A DNA stretch of 64,000 nt, taken from the NCBI GenBank assembly GCA_036245805.1, contig BTRK01000005.1, positions 29,307,469 to 29,371,468 of the forward strand, in the 5' to 3' direction. Position numbers and translations under genes: made by a program. Shown piece by piece: positions 46,325 through 59,499 of this stretch (positions are counted from its first letter, which is position 1; every line of letters begins with the position of its first letter). Below the pieces are notes generated by a model. The model was not told the origin of the DNA. It did no database searches and saw nothing but the letters and a program-made list of their open reading frames with translations. This stretch comes from Pristionchus mayeri (Eukaryota; Nematoda; Chromadorea; Rhabditida; Neodiplogasteridae).

Positions 46325-49300
46325 ATGAATCCGTCATTTCCTCATTTGATTATCTCACCTCCGCTCTCCCACCTCCCCTCGCTCCCTCTCCCCCTCCCTT
46401 CTCGCATCCGCTATCCATTTCACCTCCGCTCTCCCTCTCACTTGCCTTCGGATTACTAACTTTATTCGAAATGAATCCGTCATTCCCTCATTTGATTATT
46501 TCACCTCCGCTCTCCCACCTCCCCTCCCTCCCTTCTCGCCTCCGCTATCCATTTTACCTCCGCTCTCCCTCTCACTTGCCTTCGGATTTCTAAGTTTATT
46601 CGAAATGAATCCGTCATTCCCTCATTTGATTATCTCTCCTCCGCTCTCCCACCTCCCCTCGCTCCCTCTCCCCCTCCCTTCTCGCATCCGCTATCCATTT
46701 CACCTCCGCTCTCCCTCTCACTTGCCTTCGGATTACTAACTTTATTCGAAATGAATCCGTCATTCCCTCATTTGATTATTTCACCTCCGCTCTCCCACCT
46801 CCCCTCCCTCCCTTCTCGCCTCCGCTATCCATTTTACCTCCGCTCTCCCTCTCACTTGCCTTCGGATTTCTAAGTTTATTCGAAATGAATCCGTCATTCC
46901 CTCATTTGATTATCTCACCTCCGCTCTCCCACCTCCCCTCGCTCCCTCTCCCCCTCCCTTCTCGCATCCGCTATCCATTTCACCTCCGCTCTCCCTCTCA
47001 CTTGCCTTCGGATTACTAACTTTATTCGAAATGAATCCGTCATTCCCTCATTTGATTATTTCACCTCCGCTCTCCCACCTCCCCTCCCTCCCTTCTCGCC
47101 TCCGCTATCCATTTTACCTCCGCTCTCCCTCTCACTTGCCTTCGGATTTCTAAGTTTATTCGAAATGAATCCGTCATTCCCTCATTTGATTATTTCACCT
47201 CCGCTCTCCCACCTCCCCTCCCTCCCTTCTCGCCTCCGCTATCCATTTTACCTCCGCTCTCCCTCTCACTTGCCTTCGGATTTCTAAGTTTATTCGAAAT
47301 GAATCCGTCATTCCCTCATTTGATTATCTCTCCTCCGCTCTCCCACCTCCCCTCGCTCCCTCTCCCCCTCCCTTCTCGCATCCGCTATCCATTTCACCTC
47401 CGCTCTCCCTCTCACTTGCCTTCGGATTTCTAAGTTTATTCGAAATGAATCCGTCATTCCCCCATTTGATTATCTCACCTCCGCTCTCCCACCTCCCCTC
47501 CCTCCCTTCTCGCATCCGCTATCCATTTCACCTCCGCTCTCCCTCTCACTTGCCTTCGGATTTCTAAGTTTATTCGAAATGAATCCGTCATTCCCCCATT
47601 TGATTATCTCTCCTCCGCTCTCCCACCTCCCCTTGCTCCCTCTCCCCCTCCCTTCTCGCATCCGCTATCCATTTCACCTCCGCTCTCCCTCTCACTTGCC
47701 TTCGGATTTCTAAGTTTATTCGAAATGAATCCGTCATTCCCTCATTTGATTATCTCACCTCCGCTCTCCCACCTCCCCTCCCTCCCTTCTCGCCTCCGCT
47801 ATCCATTTTACCTCCGCTCTCCCTCTCACTTGCCTTCGGATTTCTAAGTTTATTCGAAATGAATCCGTCATTCCCTCATTTGATTATCTCACCTCCGCTC
47901 TCCCACCTCCCCTCGCTCCCTATCCCCCTCCCTTCTCGCTTCCGCTATCCATTTCACCTCCGCTCTCCCTCTCACTTGCCTTCGAATTACTAAGTTTATT
48001 CGAAATGAATCCATCATTCCCTCATTTGATTATCTCACCTCCGCTCACCACCTCCCCTCCCCCTCTCTCTCCTTCCCTCCCCTCTCTCCTCCGCTATCCA
48101 TTTCACCTCCGCTCTCCCTCTCACTTCACTTGCCTTCGGATTACTAAGTTTATTCGAAATGAATCCGTCATTCCCTCATTTGATTATCTCACCTCCGCTC
48201 TCCCACCTCCCCTCCCTCTCCCCCCCCCTTCACTCCTCCGCTATCCGTTTTATCTCCGCTCTCCCTCTCACTTGCCTTCGAATTACTAAGTTTATTCGAA
48301 ATGAATCCGTCATTCCCTCATTTGATTATCTCACCTCCGCTCACCACCTCCCCTCCCCCTCTCTCTCCTTCCCTCCCCTCTCTCCTCCGCTATCCATTTC
48401 ACCTCCGCTCTCCCTCTCACTTGCCTTCGGATTACTAAGTTTATTCGAAATGAATCCGTCATTCCCTCATTTGATTATCTCACCTCCGCTCTCCCACCTC
48501 CCCTCGCTCCCTCTCCCCCTCCCTTCTCACATCCGCTATCCATTTCACCTCCGCTCTCCCTCTCACTTGCCTTCGGATTACTAAGTTTATTCGAAATGAA
48601 TCCGTCATTCCCTCATTTGATTATCTCACCTCCGCTCTCCCACCTCCCCTCCCTCCCTTCTCGCCTCCGCTATCCATTTTACCTCCGCTCTCCCTCTCAC
48701 TTGCCTTCGGATTTCTAAGTTTATTCGAAATGAATCCGTCATTCCCTCATTTGATTATCTCTTCTCCGCTCTCCCACCTCCCCTCGCTCCCTCTCCCCCT
48801 CCCTTCTCGCATCCGCTATCCATTTCACCTCCGCTCTCCCTCTCACTTGCCTTCGGATTTCTAAGTTTATTCGAAATGAATCCGTCATTCCCTCATTTGA
48901 TTATCTCTCCTCCGCTCTCCCACCTCCCCTTGCTCCCTCTCCCCCTCCCTTCTCGCATCCGCTATCCATTTCACCTCCGCTCTCCCTCTCACTTGCCTTC
49001 GGATTACTAAGTTTATTCAAAATGAATCCGTCATTCCCTCATTTGATTATCTCACCTCCGCTCTCCCACCTCCCCTCCCTCCCCCCCCTTCACTCCTCCG
49101 GTATCCGTTTTATCTCCGCTCTCCCTCTCACTTGCCTTCGGATTACTAAGTTTATTCGAAATGAATCCGTCATTCCCTCATTTGATTAACTCACCTCCGC
49201 TCACCACCTCCCCTCCCCCTCTCTCTCCTTCCCTCCCCTCTCTCCTCCGCTATCCATTTCACCTCCGCTCTCCCTCTCACTTGCCTTCGGATTACTAAGT

Positions 49301-50113
49301 TTATTCGAAATGAATCCGTCATTCCCTCATTTGATTAACTCACCTCCGCTCACCACCTCCCCTCCCCCTCTCTCTCCTTCCCTCCCTTCTCGCCTCCGCT
49401 ATCCATTTCACCTCCGCTCTCCCTCTCACTTGCCTTCGAATTACTAAGTTTATTCGAAATGAATCCGTCATTCCCTCATTTGATTATCTCACCTCCGCTC
49501 ACCACCTCCCCTCCCCCTCTCTCTCCTTCCCTCCCCTCTCTCCTCCGCTATCCATTTCACCTCCGCTCTCCCTCTCACTTCACTTGCCTTCGGATTACTA
49601 AGTTTATTCGAAATGAATCCGTCATTCCCTCATTTGATTATCTCACCTCCGCTCTCCCACCTCCCCTCCCTCTCCCCCCCCCCTTCACTCCTCCGCTATC
49701 CGTTTTATCTCCGCTCTCCCTCTCACTTGCCTTCGAATTACTAAGTTTATTCGAAATGAATCCGTCATTCCCTCATTTGATTATCTCACCTCCGCTCACC
49801 ACCTCCCCTCCCCCTCTCTCTCCTTCCCTCCCCTCTCTCCTCCGCTATCCATTTCACCTCCGCTCTCCCTCTCACTTGCCTTCGGATTACTAAGTTTATT
49901 CGAAATGAATCCGTCATTCCCTCATTTGATTATCTCACCTCCGCTCTCCCACCTCCCCTCGCTCCCTCTCCCCCTCCCTTCTCACATCCGCTATCCATTT
50001 CACCTCCGCTCTCCCTCTCACTTGCCTTCGGATTACTAAGTTTATTCGAAATGAATCCGTCATTCCCTCATTTGATTATCTCACCTCCGCTCTCCCACCT
50101 CCCCTCCCTCCCC
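46325..50113 (+). repeat. 3.8-kb block delta, copy 2
   Basis: This copy of 39102-42890 lies at offset 7,223 bp. Differences seen include CTCGCTTCCG near 47936 (copy 1 has CTCGCATCCG) and CATTTCACC near 47670 (copy 1 has CATTTTACC). The match ends within the monomer beginning at 50051, where this copy switches to a C-tract form. Confidence 0.9.
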
Positions 50114-52247
50114 CCCCTTCACTCCTCCGGTATCCGTTTTATCTCCGCTCTCCCTCTCACTTGCCTTCGGATTACTAAGTTTATTCGAAATGAATCCGTC
50201 ATTCCCTCATTTGATTAACTCACCTCCGCTCACCACCTCCCCTCCCCCTCTCTCTCCTTCCCTCCCTTCTCGCCTCCGCTATCCATTTTACCTCCGCTCT
50301 CCCTCTCACTTGCCTTCGGATTTCTAAGTTTATTCGAAATGAATCCGTCATTCCCTCATTTGATTATCTCTTCTCCGCTCTCCCACCTCCCCTCGCTCCC
50401 TCCCCCCCTCCCTTCTCGCATCCGCTATCCATTTCACCTCCGCTCTCCCTCTCACTTGCCTTCGGATTACTAAGTTTATTCAAAATGAATCCGTCATTCC
50501 CTCATTTGATTATCTCACCTCCGCTCTCCCACCTCCCCTCCCTCCCCCCCCTTCACTCCTCCGGTATCCGTTTTATCTCCGCTCTCCCTCTCACTTGCCT
50601 TCGGATTACTAAGTTTATTCGAAATGAATCCGTCATTCCCTCATTTGATTAACTCACCTCCGCTCACCACCTCCCCTCCCCCTCTCTCTCCTTCCCTCCC
50701 CTCTCTCCTCCGCTATCCATTTCACCTCCGCTCTCCCTCTCACTTGCCTTCGGATTACTAAGTTTATTCGAAATGAATCCGTCATTCCCTCATTTGATTA
50801 ACTCACCTCCGCTCACCACCTCCCCTCCCCCTCTCTCTCCTTCCCTCCCTTCTCGCCTCCGCTATCCATTTCACCTCCGCTCTCCCTCTCACTTGCCTTC
50901 GAATTACTAAGTTTATTCGAAATGAATCCGTCATTCCCTCATTTGATTATCTCACCTCCGCTCACCACCTCCCCTCCCCCTCTCTCTCCTTCCCTCCCCT
51001 CTCTCCTCCGCTATCCATTTCACCTCCGCTCTCCCTCTCACTTCACTTGCCTTCGGATTACTAAGTTTATTCGAAATGAATCCGTCATTCCCTCATTTGA
51101 TTATCTCACCTCCGCTCTCCCACCTCCCCTCCCTCTCCCCCCCCCTTCACTCCTCCGCTATCCGTTTTATCTCCGCTCTCCCTCTCACTTGCCTTCGAAT
51201 TACTAAGTTTATTCGAAATGAATCCGTCATTCCCTCATTTGATTATCTCACCTCCGCTCACCACCTCCCCTCCCCCTCTCTCTCCTTCCCTCCCCTCTCT
51301 CCTCCGCTATCCATTTCACCTCCGCTCTCCCTCTCACTTGCCTTCGGATTACTAAGTTTATTCGAAATGAATCCGTCATTCCCTCATTTGATTATCTCTT
51401 CTCCGCTCTCCCACCTCCCCTCGCTCCCTCCCCCCCTCCCTTCTCGCATCCGCTATCCATTTCACCTCCGCTCTCCCTCTCACTTGCCTTCGGATTACTA
51501 AGTTTATTCAAAATGAATCCGTCATTCCCTCATTTGATTATCTCACCTCCGCTCTCCCACCTCCCCTCCCTCCCCCCCCCCCTTCACTCCTCCGGTATCC
51601 GTTTTATCTCCGCTCTCCCTCTCACTTGCCTTCGGATTACTAAGTTTATTCGAAATGAATCCGTCATTCCCTCATTTGATTATCTCACCTCCGCTCACCA
51701 CCTCCCCTCCCCCTCTCTCTCCTTCCCTCCCCTCTCTCCTCCGCTATCCATTTCACCTCCGCTCTCCCTCTCACTTCACTTGCCTTCGGATTACTAAGTT
51801 TATTCGAAATGAATCCGTCATTCCCTCATTTGATTATCTCACCTCCGCTCTCCCACCTCCCCTCCCTCTCCCCCCCCCCCTTCACTCCTCCGCTATCCGT
51901 TTTATCTCCGCTCTCCCTCTCACTTGCCTTCGAATTACTAAGTTTATTCGAAATGAATCCGTCATTCCCTCATTTGATTATCTCACCTCCGCTCACCACC
52001 TCCCCTCCCCCTCTCTCTCCTTCCCTCCCCTCTCTCCTCCGCTATCCATTTCACCTCCGCTCTCCCTCTCACTTGCCTTCGGATTACTAAGTTTATTCGA
52101 AATGAATCCGTCATTCCCTCATTTGATTATCTCTTCTCCGCTCTCCCACCTCCCCTCGCTCCCTCCCCCCCTCCCTTCTCGCATCCGCTATCCATTTCAC
52201 CTCCGCTCTCCCTCTCACTTGCCTTCGGATTACTAAGTTTATTCAAA
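50114..52247 (+). repeat. 10-mer derivatives
   Basis: A rearranged 10-mer unit (49459-50921, 1,463 bp) is followed by 50922-51654 (733 bp) and 51655 onward. 50922-52090 matches 45000-46167 at offset 5,922 bp, with longer C tracts in places. Only satellite is present. Confidence 0.82.
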
Positions 52248-55200
52248 ATGAATCCGTCATTCCCTCATTTGATTATCTCACCTCCGCTCTCCCACCTCCC
52301 CTCCCTCCCCCCCCCCCTTCACTCCTCCGGTATCCGTTTTATCTCCGCTCTCCCTCTCACTTGCCTTCGGATTACTAAGTTTATTCGAAATGAATCCGTC
52401 ATTCCCTCATTTGATTATCTCACCTCCGCTCACCACCTCCCCTCCCCCTCTCTCTCCTTCCCTCCCCTCTCTCCTCCGCTATCCATTTCACCTCCGCTCT
52501 CCCTCTCACTTGCCTTCGGATTACTAAGTTTATTCGAAATGAATCCGTCATTCCCTCATTTGATTATCTCACCTCCGCTCTCCCACCTCCCCTCCCCCTC
52601 TCTCTCCTTCCCTCCCCTCTCTCCTCCGCTATCCATTTCACCTCCGCTCTCCCTCTCACTTGCCTTCGGATTTCTAAGTTTATTCGAACTGAATCCGTCA
52701 TTCCCTCATTTGATTATCTCACCTCCGCTCACCACCTCCCCTCCCCCTCTCTCTCCTTCCCTCCCCTCTCTCCTCCGCTATCCATTTCACCTCCGCTCTC
52801 CCTCTCACTTGCCTTCGGATTACTAAGTTTATTCGAAATGAATCCGTCATTCCCTCATTTGATTATCTCACCTCCGCTCTCCCACCTCCCCTCGCTCCCT
52901 CTCCCCCTCCCTTCTCACATCCGCTATCCATTTCACCTCCGCTCTCCCTCTCACTTGCCTTCGGATTACTAAGTTTATTCGAAATGAATCCGTCATTCCC
53001 TCATTTGATTATCTCACCTCCGCTCTCCCACCTCCCCTCCCTCCCTTCTCGCCTCCGCTATCCATTTTACCTCCGCTCTCCCTCTCACTTGCCTTCGGAT
53101 TTCTAAGTTTATTCGAAATGAATCCGTCATTCCCTCATTTGATTATCTCTTCTCCGCTCTCCCACCTCCCCTCGCTCCCTCCCCCCCTCCCTTCTCGCAT
53201 CCGCTATCCATTTCACCTCCGCTCTCCCTCTCACTTGCCTTCGGATTACTAAGTTTATTCAAAATGAATCCGTCATTCCCTCATTTGATTATCTCACCTC
53301 CGCTCTCCCACCTCCCCTCCCTCCCCCCCCCCTTCACTCCTCCGGTATCCGTTTTATCTCCGCTCTCCCTCTCACTTGCCTTCGGATTACTAACTTTATT
53401 CGAAATGAATCCGTCATTCCCTCATTTGATTATCTCACCTCCGCTCACCACCTCCCCTCCCCCTCTCTCTCCTTCCCTCCCCTCTCTCCTCCGCTATCCA
53501 TTTCACCTCCGCTCTCCCTCTCACTTGCCTTCGGATTACTAAGTTTATTCGAAATGAATCCGTCATTCCCTCATTTGATTATCTCACCTCCGCTCTCCCA
53601 CCTCCCCTCCCCCTCTCTCTCCTTCCCTTCCCTCTCTCCTCCGCTATCCATTTCACCTCCGCTCTCCCTCTCACTTGCCTTCGGATTTCTAAGTTTATTC
53701 GAAATGAATCCGTCATTCCCTCATTTGATTATCTCACCTCCGCTCACCACCTCCCCTCCCCCTCTCTCTCCTTCCCTCCCCTCTCTCCTCCGCTATCCAT
53801 TTCACCTCCGCTCTCCCTCTCACTTGCCTTCGGATTACTAAGTTTATTCGAAATGAATCCGTCATTCCCTCATTTGATTATCTCACCTCCGCTCTCCCAC
53901 CTCCCCTCGCTCCCTCTCCCCCTCCCTTCTCACATCCGCTATCCATTTCACCTCCGCTCTCCCTCTCACTTGCCTTCGGATTACTAAGTTTATTCGAAAT
54001 GAATCCGTCATTCCCTCATTTGATTATCTCACCTCCGCTCTCCCACCTCCCCTCCCTCCCCCCCCCTTCACTCCTCCGGTATCCGTTTTATCTCCGCTCT
54101 CCCTCTCACTTGCCTTCCGATTACTAAGTTTATTCGAAATGAATCCGTCATTCCCTCATTTGATTATCTCACCTCCGCTCACCACCTCCCCTCCCCCTCT
54201 CTCTCCTTCCCTCCCCTCTCTCCTCCGCTATCCATTTCACCTCCGCTCTCCCTCTCACTTGCCTTCGGATTTCTAAGTTTATTCGAAATGAATCCGTCAT
54301 TCCCTCATTTGATTATCTCTCCTCCGCTCTCCCACCTCCCCTTGCTCCCTCTCCCCCTCCCTTCTCGCATCCGCTATCCATTTCACCTCCGCTCTCCCTC
54401 TCACTTGCCTTCGGATTACTAAGTTTATTCAAAATGAATCCGTCATTCCCTCATTTGATTATCTCACCTCCGCTCTCCCACCTCCCCTCCCTCCCTCTCC
54501 CCCTCCCTTTTCACATCCGCTATCCATTTCACCTCCGCTCTCCCTCTCACTTGCCTTCGGATTACTAAGTTTATTCGAAATGAATCCGTCATTCCCTCAT
54601 TTGATTATCTCACCTCCGCTCTCCCACCTCCCCTCCCTCCCTTCTCGCCTCCGCTATCCATTTTACCTCCGCTCTCCCTCTCACTTGCCTTCGGATTTCT
54701 AAGTTTATTCGAAATGAATCCGTCATTCCCTCATTTGATTATCTCTTCTCCGCTCTCCCACCTCCCCTCGCTCCCTCCCCCCCTCCCTTCTCGCATCCGC
54801 TATCCATTTCACCTCCGCTCTCCCTCTCACTTGCCTTCGGATTACTAAGTTTATTCAAAATGAATCCGTCATTCCCTCATTTGATTATCTCACCTCCGCT
54901 CTCCCACCTCCCCTCCCTCCCCCCCCCCCTTCACTCCTCCGGTATCCGTTTTATCTCCGCTCTCCCTCTCACTTGCCTTCGGATTACTAAGTTTATTCGA
55001 AATGAATCCGTCATTCCCTCATTTGATTATCTCACCTCCGCTCACCACCTCCCCTCCCCCTCTCTCTCCTTCCCTCCCCTCTCTCCTCCGCTATCCATTT
55101 CACCTCCGCTCTCCCTCTCACTTGCCTTCGGATTACTAAGTTTATTCGAAATGAATCCGTCATTCCCTCATTTGATTATCTCACCTCCGCTCTCCCACCT

Positions 55201-58200
55201 CCCCTCCCCCTCTCTCTCCTTCCCTCCCCTCTCTCCTCCGCTATCCATTTCACCTCCGCTCTCCCTCTCACTTGCCTTCGGATTTCTAAGTTTATTCGAA
55301 ATGAATCCGTCATTCCCTCATTTGATTATCTCACCTCCGCTCACCACCTCCCCTCCCCCTCTCTCTCCTTCCCTCCCCTCTCTCCTCCGCTATCCATTTC
55401 ACCTCCGCTCTCCCTCTCACTTGCCTTCGGATTACTAAGTTTATTCGAAATGAATCCGTCATTCCCTCATTTGATTATCTCACCTCCGTTCTCCCACCTC
55501 CCCTCGCTCCCTCTCCCCCTCCCTTCTCACATCCGCTATCCATTTCACCTCCGCTCTCCCTCTCACTTGCCTTCGGATTACTAAGTTTATTCGAAATGAA
55601 TCCGTCATTCCCTCATTTGATTATCTCACCTCCGCTCTCCCACCTCCCCTCCCTCCCCCCCCCTTCACTCCTCCGGTATCCGTTTTATCTCCGCTCTCCC
55701 TCTCACTTGCCTTCCGATTACTAAGTTTATTCGAAATGAATCCGTCATTCCCTCATTTGATTATCTCACCTCCGCTCACCACCTCCCCTCCCCCTCTCTC
55801 TCCTTCCCTCCCCTCTCTCCTCCGCTATCCATTTCACCTCCGCACTCCCTCTCACTTGCCTTCGGATTTCTAAGTTTATTCGAAATGAATCCGTCATTCC
55901 CTCATTTGATTATCTCTCCTCCGCTCTCCCACCTCCCCTTGCTCCCTCTCCCCCTCCCTTCTCGCATCCGCTATCCATTTCACCTCCGCTCTCCCTCTCA
56001 CTTGCCTTCGGATTACTAAGTTTATTCAAAATGAATCCGTCATTCCCTCATTTGATTATCTCACCTCCGCTCTCCCACCTCCCCTCCCTCCCCCCCCCCT
56101 TCACTCCTCCGGTATCCGTTTTATCTCCGCTCTCCCTCTCACTTGCCTTCCGATTACTAAGTTTATTCGAAATGAATCCGTCATTCCCTCATTTGATTAT
56201 CTCACCTCCGCTCACCACCTCCCCTCCCCCTCTCTCTCCTTCCCTCCCCTCTCTCCTCCGCTATCCATTTCACCTCCACTCTCCCTCTCACTTGCCTTCG
56301 GATTACTAAGTTTATTCGAAATGAATCCGTCATTCCCTCATTTGATTATCTCACCTCCGCTCTCCCACCTCCCCTCCCCCTCTCTCTCCTTCCCTCCCCT
56401 CTCTCCTCCGCTATCCATTTCACCTCCGCTCTCCCTCTCACTTGCCTTCGGATTTCTAAGTTTATTCGAAATGAATCCGTCATTCCCTCATTTGATTATC
56501 TCTCCTCCGCTCTCCCACCTCCCCTCGCTCCCTCTCCCCCTCCCTTCTCGCATCCGCTATCCATTTCACCTCCGCTCTCCCTCTCACTTGCCTTCGGATT
56601 TCTAAGTTTATTCGAAATGAATCCGTCATTCCCTCATTTGATTATCTCTCCTCCGCTCTCCCACCTCCCCTTGCTCCCTCTCCCCCTCCCTTCTCGCATC
56701 CGCTATCCATTTCACCTCCGCTCTCCCTCTCACTTGCCTTCGGATTACTAAGTTTATTCAAAATGAATCCGTCATTCCCTCATTTGATTATCTCACCTCC
56801 GCTCTCCCACCTCCCCTCCCTCCCCCCCCCTTCACTCCTCCGGTATCCGTTTTATCTCCGCTCTCCCTCTCACTTGCCTTCCGATTACTAAGTTTATTCG
56901 AAATGAATCCGTCATTCCCTCATTTGATTATCTCACCTCCGCTCTCCCACCTCCCCTCCCTCCCCCCCCCTTCACTCCTCCGCTATCCATTTCACCTCCG
57001 CTCTCCCTCTCACTTGCCTTCGGATTACTAAGTTTATTCGAAATGAATCCGTCATTCCCTCATTTGATTATCTCACCTCCGCTCTCCCACCTCCCCTCCC
57101 CCTCTCTCTCCTTCCCTCCCCTCTCTCCTCCGCTATCCATTTCACCTCCGCTCTCCCTCTCACTTGCCTTCGGATTTCTAAGTTTATTCGAAATGAATCC
57201 GTCATTCCCTCATTTGATTATCTCTCCTCCGCTCTCCCACCTCCCCTTGCTCCCTCTCCCCCTCCCTTCTCGCATCCGCTATCCATTTCACCTCCGCTCT
57301 CCCTCTCACTTGCCTTCGGATTACTAAGTTTATTCAAAATGAATCCGTCATTCCCTCATTTGATTATCTCACCTCCGCTCTCCCACCTCCCCTCCCTCCC
57401 CCCCCCTTCACTCCTCCGGTATCCGTTTTATCTCCGCTCTCCCTCTCACTTGCCTTCGGATTACTAAGTTTATTCGAAATGAATCCGTCATTCCCTCATT
57501 TGATTATCTCACCTCCGCTCACCACCTCCCCTCCCCCTCTCTCTCCTTCCCTCCCCTCTCTCCTCCGCTATCCATTTCACCTCCGCTCTCCCTCTCACTT
57601 GCCTTCGGATTTCTAAGTTTATTCGAAATGAATCCGTCATTCCCTCATTTGATTATCTCTCCTCCGCTCTCCCACCTCCCCTTGCTCCCTCTCCCCCTCC
57701 CTTCTCGCATCCGCTATCCATTTCACCTCCGCTCTCCCTCTCACTTGCCTTCGGATTACTAAGTTTATTCAAAATGAATCCGTCATTCCCTCATTTGATT
57801 ATCTCACCTCCGCTCTCCCACCTCCCCTCCCTCCCCCCCCCCTTCACTCCTCCGGTATCCGTTTTATCTCCGCTCTCCCTCTCACTTGCCTTCCGATTAC
57901 TAAGTTTATTCGAAATGAATCCGTCATTCCCTCATTTGATTATCTCACCTCCGCTCACCACCTCCCCTCCCCCTCTCTCTCCTTCCCTCCCCTCTCTCCT
58001 CCGCTATCCATTTCACCTCCGCTCTCCCTCTCACTTGCCTTCGGATTACTAAGTTTATTCGAAATGAATCCGTCATTCCCTCATTTGATTATCTCACCTC
58101 CGCTCTCCCACCTCCCCTCCCCCTCTCTCTCCTTCCCTCCCCTCTCTCCTCCGCTATCCATTTCACCTCCGCTCTCCCTCTCACTTGCCTTCGGATTTCT

Positions 58201-59499
58201 AAGTTTATTCGAAATGAATCCGTCATTCCCTCATTTGATTATCTCTCCTCCGCTCTCCCACCTCCCCTTGCTCCCTCTCCCCCTCCCTTCTCGCATCCGC
58301 TATCCACTTCACCTCCGCTCTCCCTCTCACTTGCCTTCGGATTACTAAGTTTATTCAAAATGAATCCGTCATTCCCTCATTTGATTATCTCACCTCCGCT
58401 CTCCCACCTCCCCTCCCTCCCCCCCCCTTCACTCCTCCGGTATCCGTTTTATCTCCGCTCTCCCTCTCACTTGCCTTCGGATTACTAAGTTTATTCGAAA
58501 TGAATCCGTCATTCCCTCATTTGATTATCTCACCTCCGCTCACCACCTCCCCTCCCCCTCTCTCTCCTTCCCTCCCCTCTCTCCTCCGCTATCCATTTCA
58601 CCTCCGCTCTCCCTCTCACTTGCCTTCGGATTACTAAGTTTATTCGAAATGAATCCGTCATTCCCTCATTTGATTATCTCACCTCCGCTCTCCCACCTCC
58701 CCTCGCTCCCTCTCCCCCTCCCTTCTCGCATCCGCTATCCATTTCACCTCCGCTCTCCCTCTCACTTGCCTTCGGATTACTAAGTTTATTCGAAATGAAT
58801 CCGTCATTCCCTCATTTGATTATTTCACCTCCGCTCTCCCACTTCCCCTCCCTCCCTTCTCGCCTCCGCTATCCATTTTACCTCCGCTCTCCCTCTCACT
58901 TGCCTTCGGATTTCTAAGTTTATTCGAAATGAATCCGTCATTCCCTCATTTGATTATCTCTCCTCCGCTCTCCCACCTCCCCTTGCTCCCTCTCCCCCTC
59001 CCTTCTCGCATCCGCTATCCATTTCACCTCCGCTCTCCCTCTCACTTGCCTTCGGATTACTAAGTTTATTCAAAATGAATCCGTCATTCCCTCATTTGAT
59101 TATCTCACCTCCGCTCTCCCACCTCCCCTCCCTCCCCCCCCCCTTCACTCCTCCGGTATCCGTTTTATCTCCGCTCTCCCTCTCACTTGCCTTCGGATTA
59201 CTAAGTTTATTCGAAATGAATCCGTCATTCCCTCATTTGATTATCTCACCTCCGCTCACCACCTCCCCTCCCCCTCTCTCTCCTTCCCTCCCCTCTCTCC
59301 TCCGCTATCCATTTCACCTCCGCTCTCCCTCTCACTTGCCTTCGGATTACTAAGTTTATTCGAAATGAATCCGTCATTCCCTCATTTGATTATCTCACCT
59401 CCGCTCTCCCACCTCCCCTCGCTCCCTCTCCCCCTCCCTTCTCGCATCCGCTATCCATTTCACCTCCGCTCTCCCTCTCACTTGCCTTCGGATTACTAA
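52248..59499 (+). repeat. C/D/A mosaic with D-hybrid monomers
   Basis: 52248 to about 53000 is repeated at 54860 to about 55610 (offset 2,612 bp). Many monomers join CTCTCCCACC to the D-type CTCTCTCTCC segment. The CTTCCGATT core variant begins here. One core reads TATTCGAACTGAATCC (about 52688), removing the usual ATG. A further hybrid with CCCTCCCTCCCTCTCC and CCCTTTTCACATCC lies at about 54484-54516. Confidence 0.82.
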
